Assembly: GCA_033807695.1 (NCBI GenBank)
Contig: CM066304.1
Location: 1,984,001 to 2,048,000 of the forward strand
Length of the DNA: 64,000 bases
Direction of reading: 5' to 3'
Source of the DNA: Daedaleopsis sinensis
Taxonomy: Eukaryota; Basidiomycota; Agaricomycetes; Polyporales; Polyporaceae
Below are positions 38,868-51,194 of the stretch, one piece after another (the first letter of the stretch is position 1; each line of letters begins with the position of its first letter). The notes beneath the pieces are model-generated. The model made no database searches. It saw only the letters and a list, made by a program, of their open reading frames with translations, and was not told the origin of the DNA. A program made the translations under genes and the position numbers.

Positions 38868-39964
38868 ATGTTGTCTACCTGTACCAGGCTCGTTTTCGCA
38901 CTCTCTGTGGCCATCTTAGCGTTGGGTGCACCTGATGGGCTCCTACCCTCTCGCACGACCGTGGACCTCGCGGCTCGTTTCAACCCAATCGACACCCTCG
39001 CCCACCCCATTGCCATGAACCCAGCGGCCATGCTCACGAACGCCCAACGTCTCGCCCAGGGTCTTCCCCTCAACCGGCCGCGCTCGCACTACGGGGCGCG
39101 TGCCGCTCTCCAGCCCCGCCAGTCCTCGACTTGCGTTATGCGGACCGGCCTCATTTCCATCTGGGTCGAAGGCAGCTACCTCGGCTACCTGTCGCGTACC
39201 CCGAATTCCTTCGGTGAATACCAACCTGCAACGACCGCTGCGGATGCCCTGTCGGTGACCTTCTGCGCGGAGACCGCGACCGGTTATGTGGACATAATGG
39301 CCCTGGTGCGTCACTTTCGCGATTACGGGTCTGGACGCTACGACGGGGGTGGCTAATGCTACGGGACGGTTGCAGAACGGACCCGCACTCTATCCGTACG
39401 TTGGTGGAGTAGTGGGGTTCGCCTCGTCCAGCGACAACCTCGGCCCGGTCCTTGCTACCAATTATGCTTACATCGCGGCTACCACCCAAGGCACGTCTTC
39501 ACACAACAACCATCTCTGCCAGTGCCTGTGGTTGTCTTGAATGCAACGACGACACGACAATCGACGCAACGCTGACTTAGACTTGACTCTCTTCATTTAC
39601 CATTTACAGTGCCGCGCGGCCCAGCTATGCCAGGAGCGAACGCATTCTCAGCCACAACTGGCACGGACAAACACATAGAGTCGGCGATCTGGCAGATCGG
39701 CGACGACGACCAGCTCAGCGTATCGTGGGTCAACTCCGACGGGAGCGTCCCCGCGGTCCAGATCCTCTATATCTCCAGCGCTCACGCGTTCACAATCACC
39801 GGGGATGCAAACGGGTTCAGGGAGAACTTCGGGGCTGGCCAAGCGACGGTGAGTCTCTAGCAGATGTCTATTCTGTATGAACCCTCGCTGAGGTTCGAAT
39901 GCGTGGACAGGTCTTTAAATTCGTTAATGTACAGACCGTCCCAACATTCTCGGAGGTTTCGTGA
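38868..39964 (+). CDS. Secreted protein of an Agaricomycete-wide family
   Basis: Exons 38868-39305, 39376-39490, 39610-39848 and 39911-39964 give 281 residues. The signal peptide spans about the first 19 residues (MLSTCTRLVFALSVAILAL) and is followed by a Pro/Arg-rich propeptide-like stretch ending near a Gln-Pro-Arg-Gln site (ALQPRQSST). The mature part has the pattern SYLGYLSRTPNSFGEY and a C-terminal half with HIESAIWQIGDD, SVSWVNSDG and FTITGDANGFRENFG. I recall similar secreted hypothetical proteins in mushrooms; no function is known. Intron 2 needs a GC donor (AAG-gcacgt) to keep phase, as all GT choices in that exon give the wrong phase. An alternative is a recent one-base change. Confidence 0.7.
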
Positions 39965-40422
39965 GTGGCGCACGCCCGCTTCACAAGCTGTAGTCTCGAC
40001 TCCTAGCGTGGATGCTCTACGATTCCTATAAGTTAGACAACGGAGTTCCTCAGCCTCGATCTCGCTAAGCCCAATCATACCTACTTCGCACTTAAGCTTA
40101 CACTACTGCTCGCTATTCCCGTTGTTTGTAATGACCAAATATTATGTCTTAAGATGTTCCTCGCTCAAGGTATGGTTGGTTGGCTGGGGGAGGAGCTGCC
40201 GATAGCAACTTTGGCACTGCAGCTCACTCCAAGTCTCTTCACTGACAAGCTGGCAATGTACCACTTACATGCAGAGGGAAACACAGGGCAAAGCGGTATG
40301 TAGATGCGGAGACGAGACATGCAAGGATGCAACAGGAGAGTATGTACGTACGCACGGCGGGAGACCGACGGAAACCACTACACGAGAAACGTACGGAAGC
40401 ACGAGCCGAATAGCAACACCCA
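39965..40422. other. Convergent intergenic region
   Basis: Between the secreted-protein and nucleoporin stop codons. Nothing recognisable. Confidence 0.5.
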
Positions 40423-43034
40423 TCATCGCTGCGTCTCGCACGAGGGGCACTGTGTAGCGTTATCCTCGTTATGTACGCCGCACAACGAGCACGACCACCC
40501 GTCCGTAGGTGGTGGTTTGAGACCCGCCGCTGCCCAGTCGAAGCCCTGCGTTGCGGCAGGTTTCGGATTCGGCTTCGGCTCCTCGCAGTCCTTACACTTG
40601 GAAAGGTGAGAGGGATTACTGTTCTTGCACATCGAGCACGACCACGCGTCGCCCGATGGCTTCGGAGGACCAGCAGCAGTCCAGTCAAAGCCGGTTGAAG
40701 GTTTTGAAGCAGAGGCAGGGGCAGGGGTTCCAGATTTCGAGAAGTCGTAGGAAGGAAGGGAGGATACAGGTGCCGCCGTGACAGCCTGACGGGCCTTGGG
40801 GGTGCTCGGACCCGCGCCCGGAGATGATGAAGGAAGGGCGAACGAGTACTTCGGCAATTCGTCTGCACGCATGGCAGCAACGAAGGCGCGTGCATCCTTC
40901 GGCTTCCCGACGTCGAGCTTGGGAGGCGGAGAAACGACGATGGAAGAAGCCAAAATCGAAGAGGTCGGCGGCAGGGTAGGAGTACTGTCCATCTTCTCGT
41001 CCTTGTCTACCTGGATACTATATCGAAGCTTAGAGGGAGCCTTCGGTGCGGACGACTTGCCTGCGCCCAATCCGGTACGGGAGCCGCCAAATCCAGCAAA
41101 TGTAGGGGTGGGCGAGGTCGACCTCTTCTTCTCGGTCTTGTCATTGCTTGGCTCAACGACTTCGGAAGGGAGGGTAACAGTAGGGGCAGGTGCGCTTCGA
41201 GAGGATGGAGTAGACGTCATTTCGACATCCTCAACCTCCTCGACTATGACTGGGTTCTGTTTCGCAGGCGCAACGGGCGGCGACTTAACGGTCCGTTGCT
41301 TCTTGGGCGGGGAAGGTTGTTCGTCGTCAGACACCTCTTCGACCGTCACAGACCGCTTCGACGAGCCATTGATCCCATTCGTAGCAGATTCAGAACCATT
41401 CAACCGCGTGCTGCGTCGCTGTGCAGGAGGAGAGGTCACACTCTTATCGGAAGGCTTAACTCCAATGAGCTCGGGAGGAGGTCGCGACCGCTTGCTTCCC
41501 TACACAACATGTTGAGTTTGCATACGCATCGCGTACTACAGAAGAACATACCTTGGGTACAGTAGCCTCGATGATGGCCTGGGGAGTGAGCTCCGGATCC
41601 TTTTTAGGAGCTTGGGCCTCCGCTCTGGTAGCAGCACGCGTGCGACGAACAGGCTGTTTCTTCGGAGCGGGCTTGATCATCGGATTCGCAGCCTCGTAAG
41701 GATTCACGAGGTCAGGTTTCTTGGGCGGCGTAACTTCCTTGATCAACTCGGTCATGAAGCTCGCTGCGCGCGTGGGCTTAGAAGCAGGCGGCGAAGACGT
41801 GTGGGGTGGTGAATCCGTGTGACCCCATGTCTGACGAAGGGGTGAGGGATTTGCGGGGGCCGTGAATTTGATCGCGCTGGTACGGACGCGTGGGGTCACG
41901 GGAGGGGCGCGTGCTGTACTGTTATTAGGGCGACCATGGGCGGTAGTTCCATTGGTGGAAGAAGTCCCATTGAGTGACGCGGGGGCGGAAACCGAGCTAG
42001 AGAGAGTAGAAGTTGCAGGACCGTTGACCTTCGTCACAATAAAGGCGCTGGTACGTTGCGGTGAGGAGGTTGCGGCATCCTCCCCAACACGTCTCCTCTT
42101 CCCATCATTCTTCGGCTTCTCGGGTACTAGCTTCATCGTCGACCGGGAAGGCGTGGATCCAAAGCTAGGCGATTGATATCGATTGCGAGGACGAGCACTA
42201 CCTCCACCCTGCCAGCGATAAACGCCCATCGGGTTCTTCGCTAATGTCTTCCGGGCGCCCTGCGTTGAGGTACCAGCGTCGGAGGTGCTCGGGGAGAGAA
42301 AGTTGATTGGAGTTGTTCCTCGAAGAGGCGTGCTCGGGCTTTTCGAAAACCTGAACGGCTCCGGGTGGTAATCTTCCTCTAAACCACATTGTGGTCAGAA
42401 AACTCCGACAAAACTATGAACCATGGGTGCATACCTTCGACACTATTTTGGAGAAGATGGACCAAACCAGCCAATTCGACGTGGTTCAACGGTCGGCCAG
42501 CTTTCTCGTCCAGGAACTGTTGCACCTTCTTCAGATTGGCCGAAGAGGATTCCTGTGAGTCGTCACTGCGAGGAGACGTTCTCTGTTCGCCATTAGTCGC
42601 CTGAGGTGGTGATTGAAAAGTGGTTTGAGGTGGTTGAGGATGTGGTGGCGGCTGGTGTGGGGGGGTAGGAAGAGACAGTGTGTCCACTTGGAGCTGGATC
42701 CAGTGACGCATGAAGAACACAACATGGCTTGAATTGTAGGAAGTCTACACACCTCCTGTCCGCGCGCTGCTAAGCGCATCGCAGCATCACCTTCTGGTGC
42801 TGCTCGCTCCTCCTCTGGAGGCGACGAGAACGGGTTGATGTAGTTCAAGAGGCCAGTTAAGCTCCATCCCTGGGAACGAAGCCACATGAGTATCAAGAAC
42901 CAGTAAGTTTGTTCGTGACGGTTGATCGGTGCACGTACTGAGGATTTCTTCGCTGAGGGCCGCGAGTAAGGAGACGCGTTATTGTTCCGGGCGTGTCGAC
43001 GGGTGTTGGATGTGCGAACGACGCCGCCACTCAT
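40423..43034 (-). CDS. Nucleoporin-like protein with two RanBP2 zinc fingers
   Basis: Exons 43034-42939, 42869-42753, 42693-42435, 42378-41552 and 41499-40423 give 791 residues. Most of the chain is disordered and rich in Ser, Pro, Thr and Lys, with several basic clusters that could act as nuclear signals (KRRRVGED, KKQRTVK). An amphipathic stretch near the N-terminus (WSLTGLLNYINPF) resembles membrane-contacting helices of nuclear basket nucleoporins. Two RanBP2-type fingers close the protein: WSCSMCKN...CKDC (about 717-740) and WSCSLCGV...CPSC (about 768-788). Each is preceded by a GFDWxAAG motif, so the unit is duplicated. These features fit Nup153/Nup60/Nup1-like basket proteins; an RNA-binding finger protein is the alternative. 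Confidence 0.8.
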
Positions 43035-43286
43035 GGTGGTTGTGAGTGGGTCGTGGGCCTGCGAGTATGTGCGCGTGGCGACGGATGGAGGCCGTGGAGG
43101 AATGGAGAAGGACAAGGTCGCGTTGTGGCGATCGTTGAGCATCGTGGGTTGCATGAGCCACCCCAGTATCCCAAGCCTGCCCTCAAGTGTCCCGGTCACG
43201 CCCACGCTTGCCATTCTCGGTATGATCGGCGTCTAATACAGCACCTCTCACTGTCCTCGTCGTCGCCGCCGCCGTCGTAGACGACA
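43035..43286. promoter_or_regulatory. 252-bp divergent promoter, nucleoporin / complex I subunit
   Basis: The two ATGs are only 252 bp apart. The plus side just before the complex I ATG is a CGC/CGT-rich run (cgtcgtcgccgccgccgtcg). No TATA is seen. Confidence 0.45.
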
Positions 43287-43999
43287 ATGCCGAACAAGGT
43301 GGTGGAAACACCCTTCCCACTCATCGATGCGGACCCCCATGCCTCTCGGGTAATCCGCTATATGCGTCCCTCTGACTACGCTGTCTGGGCCGGCGCAACT
43401 GGCGCGTTCCCTTCCGTGTTGTACCTCTGGGGTATGTTTGACAATACATCCTAGTGGACGTGGAAAGTGACCGTACACATAGACAAATGGGATCCCTCAA
43501 GCCTGAAGATCAGGACCCAACTGCGTCTCGGTGGCCTGCTCGGTTTTGTAGGGGGATTCTTGATGGCGTACCAACGGTCAAGCTGTGAGTGATCACCTTT
43601 CGTTCTCCCAAACCATCCGCTTACCCTATATAATACGTTAGTCCGGTTCTGGGGTTGGTCTGAGAACAAACGTGAAGAGGCGAAAGATCTTGCGGAACTG
43701 TCTGACCGTGCTAGACGCGGCCTACCTCTGTACGGCGAGTCTGACCAGCCGGAGTGGGTGCAGGGTGCCGCATACCGCAACTCTGCCTTTTCTCAACTCA
43801 AATTCCGTACGTCGCCCTTATTTTGATTGTCGAGAAGTAAGCTTACACGAGCTTCAGACTTGTTCCCCATGTGGGTATTGCTCTTTGAGACCGACTGCAT
43901 GCATTTACCCATATCTTCAGGGTCAACCTCGTCAACCACCAGCACCATGGGACGGATCCTGAGAAGTACAAGCCCAAGGACGAGTCCTCGTCCTCGTAG
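43287..43999 (+). CDS. NUXM-like: NADH:ubiquinone oxidoreductase 21-kDa accessory subunit
   Basis: Exons 43287-43431, 43483-43584, 43642-43806, 43858-43870 and 43921-43999 give 167 residues; exon 4 is 13 nt. The start TPFPLIDADPHASRVIRYMRP is the conserved N-terminus of the fungal 21-kDa complex I subunit. Two hydrophobic segments follow (AVWAGATGAFPSVLYLW and GGLLGFVGGFLMAYQ). The C-terminal half carries FRFWGWSENKREE and ends in a NHQHHGTDPEKY motif. It is an accessory subunit of the complex I membrane arm in mitochondria; no cleavable presequence is obvious, as in other fungal members. Confidence 0.88.
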
Positions 44000-44083
44000 A
44001 TTACCGTTTGAATGCTATCCTGGTGCCCTTCTCTCAGTCAGTGAATGTGGTGTGCGATGGGGTGTGTGGCAAACACAGCGACA

Positions 44084-45951
44084 TTATGTACGATTCCTTT
44101 TCCTCCGTCTTCCTCCCTCCACCTGCTCCCCGTTGTCCTCCTCCATTGGTGTGTCACTGTCCGGCTGCTGGCTTTCCTTCCCCTCTGCCACTAGCCGCTG
44201 CACGACGGTCTCCCACATCACATCGTTGATGCCCTTCGCCTTCCCTAGCTGCTGTCTTAAACGATTTACCTCATCCTCCAGCTCAGAAACCCGCGACTGT
44301 AAGGACATGCCAGTTGCCTCGGGGCCAACAGCCGAAGGGTTCACAAAATGCGCGTGGTCCCTAATGAGTTCCTCTCCTCCGTATGAGTTAGGAGTGTTGG
44401 TTGGCGGCTATGCGTCCTCAGCTTGTGCATGGACAAGACCAATCGCGAAAATACGTACTGTGAACGGCCGCAGTATCAACGATACCTCGTGCGCCTCTCT
44501 CGCCTTTGCGTCGCGTATACGCTGGAAAGACACAATGGGCCGTACAGGAACATGGTCTTTCGCGTCGCTCGCTCCGCCAGCGTGAAGGCTGAGGCTGATG
44601 TGGCCTACGAGGTCTGGCGGTCGCAGCATCGAGCTTAGATATGTGATGACCATGCCCTTGTGCGAAGATATTGTGCGGAGGAGCTGGTGTGAGGCGATGT
44701 CATAGACGTTGATGAGACCCGTCGCGGTGCCCGCGATGAGCATTGCAGAGGTCATCGATATTGCCATAGCCGTGACTGCATCTCTGTATGATGTCCGCAG
44801 AGTGAGTAATAATCAAGGTAGCAGACCCTCGAGAGCCTCACCCTACGGAGATGAGCCGCTTCTTCGTGGCGGTATTTTCGATGTCATTAACTCGAATGAC
44901 ATCGCTCACACCTCCGCCACCAATAGCCTCTATAGCGGCACGGCTGAACTTGTCTTCCCGTTGACGAAAGAGGTTCACCTGGTGTATTGACCCATCTGCA
45001 GAGGCGGCGAAAAACAGACGCTCCGACAGATCCCAGACCACGGACGTTATCGGTTGCGGGAAGTAGAAGGTTGTGAGCAATGTTTTCGAGGCAGGGTCCC
45101 AGAGCTGCTCCAAATGTCAATCGCAGGGTAGTGGTCTGGTGAAACGCACGAACCTTGACAGTGTGGTCCGTCGAAGCGGTGAGGATGCGACAGGTCGGGA
45201 AGAGACCGACACCGCAGACGATGTCTGTCACAGGCAAAGTATGGTCCGAGAAGGTGCAGTAAGGGGTGGGAAGCTCGGTCTGAAGCGCATCGTCGAGCAG
45301 TCTGCGCTCGAAACAGTCAGTGGCTTGCTCCGAGCGGGACCGGGTGGCCGTACCTTGCTATTGACCACACACTAACGCCGGAGTCTTCACTGCCTGCAAC
45401 CAATGCAGCGGCATCTTGGGTGAAGCGGAGGACGTTGATTTGGCGGTAGTGCGCGTCCCATGAGTTATACATGATCCCGGACGCGACCTACGACAGCATC
45501 TGCGTAGGTCAGCTTCGCATCATGAGGGAGTGAGGTTCTCGTCACGCGCCTCCCACAGGAATACCCGGCCTTGAGCAGTCGCGCCTGCACAATACCTCCC
45601 TCTGGGGTCGACGGCAATTGCTGAGAGCTTCTCGGGGAGCACTATTTTTAGCGCGAGCTGATCCTGCGCAGTATATTAGACCGGTGCGGACTGAGGTACG
45701 AGCTCAGAGGGACGAAATACCTTTTGGTAAGTGTACACGTTAAGGATAGATTTGTCTTGTTGTGCGGCGAGCATGAAGCCTCCTTGACCATCTCGAGTCT
45801 GTACTGCCGCTGTACAATGAGACCTAGACGAATTTTGTTTCCATGAGGCCAGCGAGGTTCCAGTCTGTATGTCGTGCAGTGATAATGTGCCCGAACCTGA
45901 CGCGGACGCGGACGGGACGGTTCCGCAGACGATAGCTTCGTTCAAATGCAT
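44084..45951 (-). CDS. ipi3: Ipi3 / WDR18, Rix1-complex WD-repeat protein
   Basis: Exons 45951-45721, 45663-45550, 45487-45354, 45301-45154, 45104-44842, 44783-44459 and 44371-44084 give 500 residues. The propeller has the repeats GTLSLHDIQTG, GRVFLWE, GVSVWS, DHTVKV, SVVWDLSE and GLINVYDI, and the Ipi3 signature HKGMVITYLSSMLRPPDLVGH. A C-terminal coiled coil (SRVSELEDEVNRLRQQL) and an acidic then basic end (KRNRT) follow. With Rix1/Ipi1, Ipi3 acts in ITS2 processing of pre-60S ribosomes and in replication licensing. Intron 2 uses a GC donor (GAG-gcgcgt); no GT choice keeps the frame. The acceptor of the last intron was chosen among three nearby AGs for phase. The gene ends 84 bp from the complex I gene. 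Confidence 0.9.
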
Positions 45952-47712
45952 CGACTGGGTGCGGAACTTGCTATCTGAGCCCATGAGAGAGCAGGTACGT
46001 ATGTCAGCATTCACCAGGAGATTATCTGCACTGAAATTTCTTACCGTGCAAGGAGACAGAATGTTGCGGTGCAACTTGGGCGTCACGGTAGTAAACTTTC
46101 ACAAACTGGATCTGTGGGCGCTTAGACGTTCGTATAAAGAAAGAACAGAATTGATCGGCTAGTACCTTCACCGTGACGAACTTCGAAATATCCTCCACCT
46201 CAGGCTCCTCGACAATGCGATCTCTGTTCCTCGTTCTGTCGTCCTTTTGTCGGTCCCATCCGAATAGAGGAAGCTATATCTTTACATGTGAAACCCTTTG
46301 GCCTGTGTACCGATTGTCGCATCTGCGCAGAGGGGCATCAACAATCAGATATGTCACCTGCTCTGAATACTATGTGTTCCGGCCGGACGACATAATTGCC
46401 TCCAAATGCCTGCCAGAAATGCACAACCTGTGGATGGCCCTATACAGGCAGTCGCAGCAGCAGTCTTTGGAGATAGCCATATCTAAGTAACACAACTCTT
46501 CGAATCAGGGGTACAGCGGCGAGTAAGTGTTCCGCCACCGTGATTGTGCAGAAGACGCTTATACTGCGCCCAGGGACACTATAGAGAAGCTGTTACCTCT
46601 AGCTTCTGATGTACTGTAGAGCCTCATGGGTGCATGCATCAACGAAGCCTGTCGGCTCCGCGACAGCCTCAGAACTCTTGCGAGTTCCCGGCTTGCATCC
46701 CGACTGTACGAACGACCTATCTCCGGCCGCCGTAGGTTGTCGAAGAGTCGAAGAGCATACGACGGCATAAAACTTCCAGGCAGGAAAATATTGTAAGCAC
46801 TGGCATAGTCACGATGAGACTACCTCTATATGATACGTTGACAGTCACAACGCTGACTCGCCCTGAAGGGCCTCGTCCCTCCTTGATCTGTGTGAATGAT
46901 AATACATGTGCTGTACTGGACACAGCACCCGCCCCCGTTTAGATTTGCTGATCGGTGAGCGTGCAATCCTGCGTCGAGCCGCACTCGCTGGTTGTGTATC
47001 CTTTTAGCTGACAGTTACAAATCTATGCAATGCATGGACATATAGTGGGATCGAAACCGCGGCGGGGCGGCGCCGGAGGCGTCGCCCGCTCGCGAATCCT
47101 AGACTCCTACAATCCTTCGTGGCCAGGTCTGCCCGGAGGGCGGTGTGTATGCTAATTCAACAGGTTCCAAAAATACCTCGAGCTTACACAAGTTTTTCTT
47201 GACAGTTGCAATCGCTAGCATCGCCCATCACATGCTTCACATGTTGACCGCTGACTGTCATACCAGGCGTTACAATCATATTCTCTCTTCTTATCGTTCG
47301 CCTTGACAAGTATAACAGGTTATCTCTGCCTCCTCGTGGGACGCCGCCGTGGCGAGGAATCCCTCAGTGAATCCGGACGCGTGTGGATCTGATCAGCCCT
47401 TCAGGCCCGCAAGTGACTATTCCCGTCCTAGGCCTACATCCTAGACCCTGAATGGCAGAACTAAACTTTGTGCCCTTGAGCACTCGGCGATGCACCTGTC
47501 GTCGCTGAAGTTGCAGCAGTCTATGACGCTGTCAACCGCAGATGTATCTCGCCGTGGCTCTATTCGCGCATGATTTAGATTTGCGACGATGAGTTCTATC
47601 CGGATGGTGGCTACAAAAGCACGCCAAGATCACTGGGTTGTCCGCTGGTCCAGCTTCTCCCTCGCTGAGTATCAATCCCTTCCACCCTAACCCTCCCCTC
47701 CCTCTAGCCGAC
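45952..47712. other. 1.8-kb intergenic stretch
   Basis: A minus-strand stretch at 46170-46250 reads like charged protein (VEEPEVEDISKFVTVK) before a GT donor, but could not be joined to anything. A short very GC-rich patch lies at 47050-47095. No other support for a gene. Confidence 0.4.
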
Positions 47713-50010
47713 ATGATCTCCGTTCCAGCTGAGTATCTGACCGGAGCCGCAGCCGCAGGAGTCGTGAGCATCCGTCTGCCTCTTGATGCCGTTGCAAAAG
47801 AGCTGATTGTGTCCGTCCTCTAGGGCTCATGGTTGTACCTGAACAAGCACGACCTGCGTGGTGACTACGGCTTCCTGCTGTACGCTGGTGCTCTTGCCGT
47901 TCTGTATACCGCGTGCCGCAACATTTCTGCGCTATCCGAATGCGCCGGCTGCTCTACCGCCCTCTTTGCTTCTACGTACGTCACCACACTCATTTCTGTG
48001 ACTGTCGCATATCGCCTCTCTCCCTGGCATCCACTCGCATCATACCCCGGCCCCCTGCTCGCGCGCATCAGCAGTCTTTGGCTGGTTTATGTCTCTTTCT
48101 GGGGTCGGCGCCACCTTGTTGTCCACCACTTGCACGAGAGATATGGACCCTTCGTGCGCATTGGTATGGAATGCAGCTGGCTTTGCCCTCCCTTTGGTGT
48201 TACAATGTTGATGCAACTTTCGCAGGCCCGAACGCACTCTCGATCAACACTCCTTCGGCAACCTCTCTCTACCTCACGATGGAGAAGGGCGAGGCGTACC
48301 GGTACCCGGCTCACGACGACGTCGTCGCCATCTTCTTCAAGGTCGACTCCAAGGAGCAGCACCGCGAACGCAAGAAGATCTGGGGTGGCATGTTCACGCC
48401 GAATGGGTACGCGGATACGAGCACTGCTCGCGAAACGACGTCTTCTGATGGCATCATGTCTACGCCAGCCTGACCCAGCTTATTCCGACTCTTGAGCAGC
48501 GCACCTGGGAGGTTATGGAGTGCATTGAGCGGCGCCAGGCGGCTGGGAATGGATTCATCGAGATGGTCGAGATCATGTACCATGTGGCGTACGACTTCAT
48601 GGTGAGTTTCGGTCTCAAGAGGTGCATGTGCGGTTCACTTAAAGCGAATATTCTTTACCAGGGTGACATGGTCTTCAGCGGGTGCAACAGGCTTGTACGC
48701 AGTAGTCAACCTGGCGATGTGCATAGCTGTCTCGCTCACGGTAGGCTTACAGGAGCTCATGAAGAACGGCGATCCGAAAGATTATGTCGAGACCGCGAAA
48801 CTCGCGAGTGTCATGATGGACGTGTACGTGCGCAGCCGTCCTGGGCCGTCGTACTCCCCCGTCTAACTCAGATTTAAGCTTCGGTCAGGCCCCTTGGTTG
48901 TTGGACATCCTGTGGCACGTACCTGCCACGAAGGACATGCACGGCCTTGTGCGGCTCGCCGCTGAGATGACCCGCAACCGGATGGCAGCCAAGGAGCTTC
49001 CTCGTTTCAAGGACCTGATGTCGTACCTGGTCAGTAACCGGGGCCTCATGCGCAGTAGGAAGGTGTTCTCATCCGAACTTTGCAGCTCGAAGGTGGAGTA
49101 GAACAGCGCGACATCGAGCGCGATGCCGTTGTAGCGATCCTCGCAGGTACGCCCGCGGCTGCTATCCCTCGCGTCTCTCACAGATGCCTGAGACTCTAAT
49201 GCGGGTGGGTCACAGGGACCGAGAGCACCTCAATTGTGATGGCGCTGGCGTGCTACTTCCTCGTGGCAGAGCCACACTACTTCCAGCAGCTGCGCGCGGA
49301 GCTCGAGCAGACATTCAAGGACCCGCTTGGGGAGCTCTCCTTGAAGACCCTCGGCACGCTCCCCTTCCTCGACGGCGTCATCAACGAATCTCTCCGTCTC
49401 GGCCTACCGTTCTTCCTTCCGCGCGTCGCAGGCGAGGGAGGCGCGCGTCTGGAGGGCAAGTACATCCCCGAAGGCACCATCGTCGCCCTTGCAGCGCACT
49501 CGCAGCACATGAGCCCGGACAACTTCTACCCGGACCCGGAGGTGAGAGTGCATCTGTCAATGATATATGCCGCCATGGTGCTCATCACCGTTCGCGGCGA
49601 CAGAACTTCCGCCCGGAGCGCTGGCTCCCCGACGGACTGGGCCCAGAGACAAAGACGAACAGGACGGTGCTCTCGACGTTCTCCTACGGTGAGCGATATC
49701 AGCCATCCGTCACAGTTGCCCTTCGCAGTTAGCTCTTGACACTGATGTCGCTGCCGCCCACTGTCCAGGCCAACACGCGTGCATCGGAAAGACGCTCGCG
49801 TTCCACACGATGCGCTACGTGCTCGGGAGGCTCGTGCTCGCGTACGACATGGAGTTCCAGCCTGGGTTTGACGTGCGGGCCTTCCGCGATGGCTTCCTGA
49901 ACATCCGCACGGCGCTGTTTGAGAAGCCGCTGAACATAAAGCTGACGCGCCGCCCGGGGATCGACCTGAACCCGGTGTTTGCGAAGCTCGCGCAGAACCA
50001 GATGGCTTAA
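47713..50010 (+). CDS. Cytochrome P450, 11 exons
   Basis: Exons 47713-47763, 47824-48163, 48226-48406, 48469-48601, 48662-48694, 48753-48823, 48879-49029, 49086-49146, 49216-49541, 49604-49688 and 49769-50010 give 557 residues. The N-terminus has several hydrophobic helices, then the Pro-rich hinge YPGPLLARISSLW. The I-helix oxygen-binding motif is AGTEST (about 340), the K-helix ExxR is ESLR (about 398), PERW follows, and the haem loop FSYGQHACIG places the ligand Cys at about 482. All are canonical except Ser for the usual Thr after Glu in the I-helix. It is an ER-bound monooxygenase. Mushroom P450s of this shape act on terpenes, fatty acids or xenobiotics; the substrate is unknown and no other pathway genes flank it. 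Confidence 0.92.
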
Positions 50011-51194
50011 CTTATTGGAGACAACGCCGCTCCTTATTTGCATCTCTCTCTACAGGTTGGATCGCCGCGTTGTTGGTTCGCGCCAGCGGTCCGTAGATGT
50101 GTTCGTGTTTGTTGTATTACCGCGCCTGGCGCAGGTCTGGATGCTCGTCTTCGCTCGCTATAAATGTGTATTGAATTGACTCATGCTTGCCCGTATATCG
50201 TTTGGTCGAATTTAATATTGACTCTGTACTCCTTTTGGTAGTGTATTCCAGTTCTCCACTCCACGCGGCCTCCTACATACCAAGCGGAGAGGCGACGACC
50301 GTGCGATGGTGGCGGCACTGGCATACGGAGATATGACTGTCGTAGAGTACTGGTTCTCGCAGTCGCACTGGGCGGAGCCTCCGAGCAGAAGCTGAAGGAT
50401 TAGGATTCGATGAAGTTCCAGCGCTATGAGCTTGAGTTTCAAAGACGTGGATGTGGCGTGTCTGCTAGTGTTCAATCTGTCGGCGTGAATTCTGCCAGTG
50501 GATGATCCGCCCGTAGTACTAACTTAGTAAGTACCTCAACAGAGCACCTGATGTCAGCTACCTACTTCTCAGCGCTAGCCATCTCGAGCCCGCGAGTTTA
50601 GATGCGTCCTTGCCGTCTTTCCCCACTTTGTGGGGTCACAACGCGCAAAGCGAGCACAGGTAGAAGTCGGAATAACCACTCCGATCTCGATCTTGGAGGT
50701 ACTTAGCGAACGTGTGGCGCCTTGAGCGGCTATTACCATTTGTCTAGCTGCCGCGATGACCACGGCCGGAACTGTTGGCATTTGGTGGAATGTTCGTCCA
50801 CCAGCTCGCTCTTGGCTGTTGCACCGCCCTCGCCGCGCGTGTTGCTCGCCGGTCGACTCTTCTTGAGCTTGACCATGGAGGCGCCGCTATGTAAGCGTAC
50901 AAATCCGAGGCTGCGCCATATGCGTCTCGCCCACGCCCTTCAGACGTGTCGACGGCTTCCTCTCGCAGGTGAATCGGATTCACGTACTCAACCTGCTCAA
51001 AACCCACCCCCTAGCTGTGCTTCTTCTGCGTCAGCATAGTACTGTCTAGGGTCTGCAAATTGAGGAAATTTGCAGTGAGGCTTCTAGCGAGTGTCCTCCC
51101 TCCAAGTGAGTCTTCTCCGAGCACTACCGGTAACTTGTTATCTGTTTCATAAAGTCCAAATGCGAAGCTTGACTCACTTGATGCCAGCAGAGCT
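50011..51194. other. Intergenic region
   Basis: Between the P450 stop and the exchanger start, same strand. Short frames only; nothing recognisable. Assumed to hold the exchanger promoter. Confidence 0.45.

Noticed and set aside
40239..40895. 218-codon minus-strand frame overlapping the zinc-finger nucleoporin
   Set aside because: Shifted-frame shadow of exon 5, which carries two intact RanBP2 fingers.
46170..46260. Possible upstream exon of Ipi3 on the minus strand
   Set aside because: It reads like protein and ends at a donor, but the Ipi3 family starts at the ATG used and no in-phase join was found.
47040..47100. GC-rich patch as an RNA gene
   Set aside because: No cloverleaf, box motifs or terminator-like run of T; composition alone is not enough.
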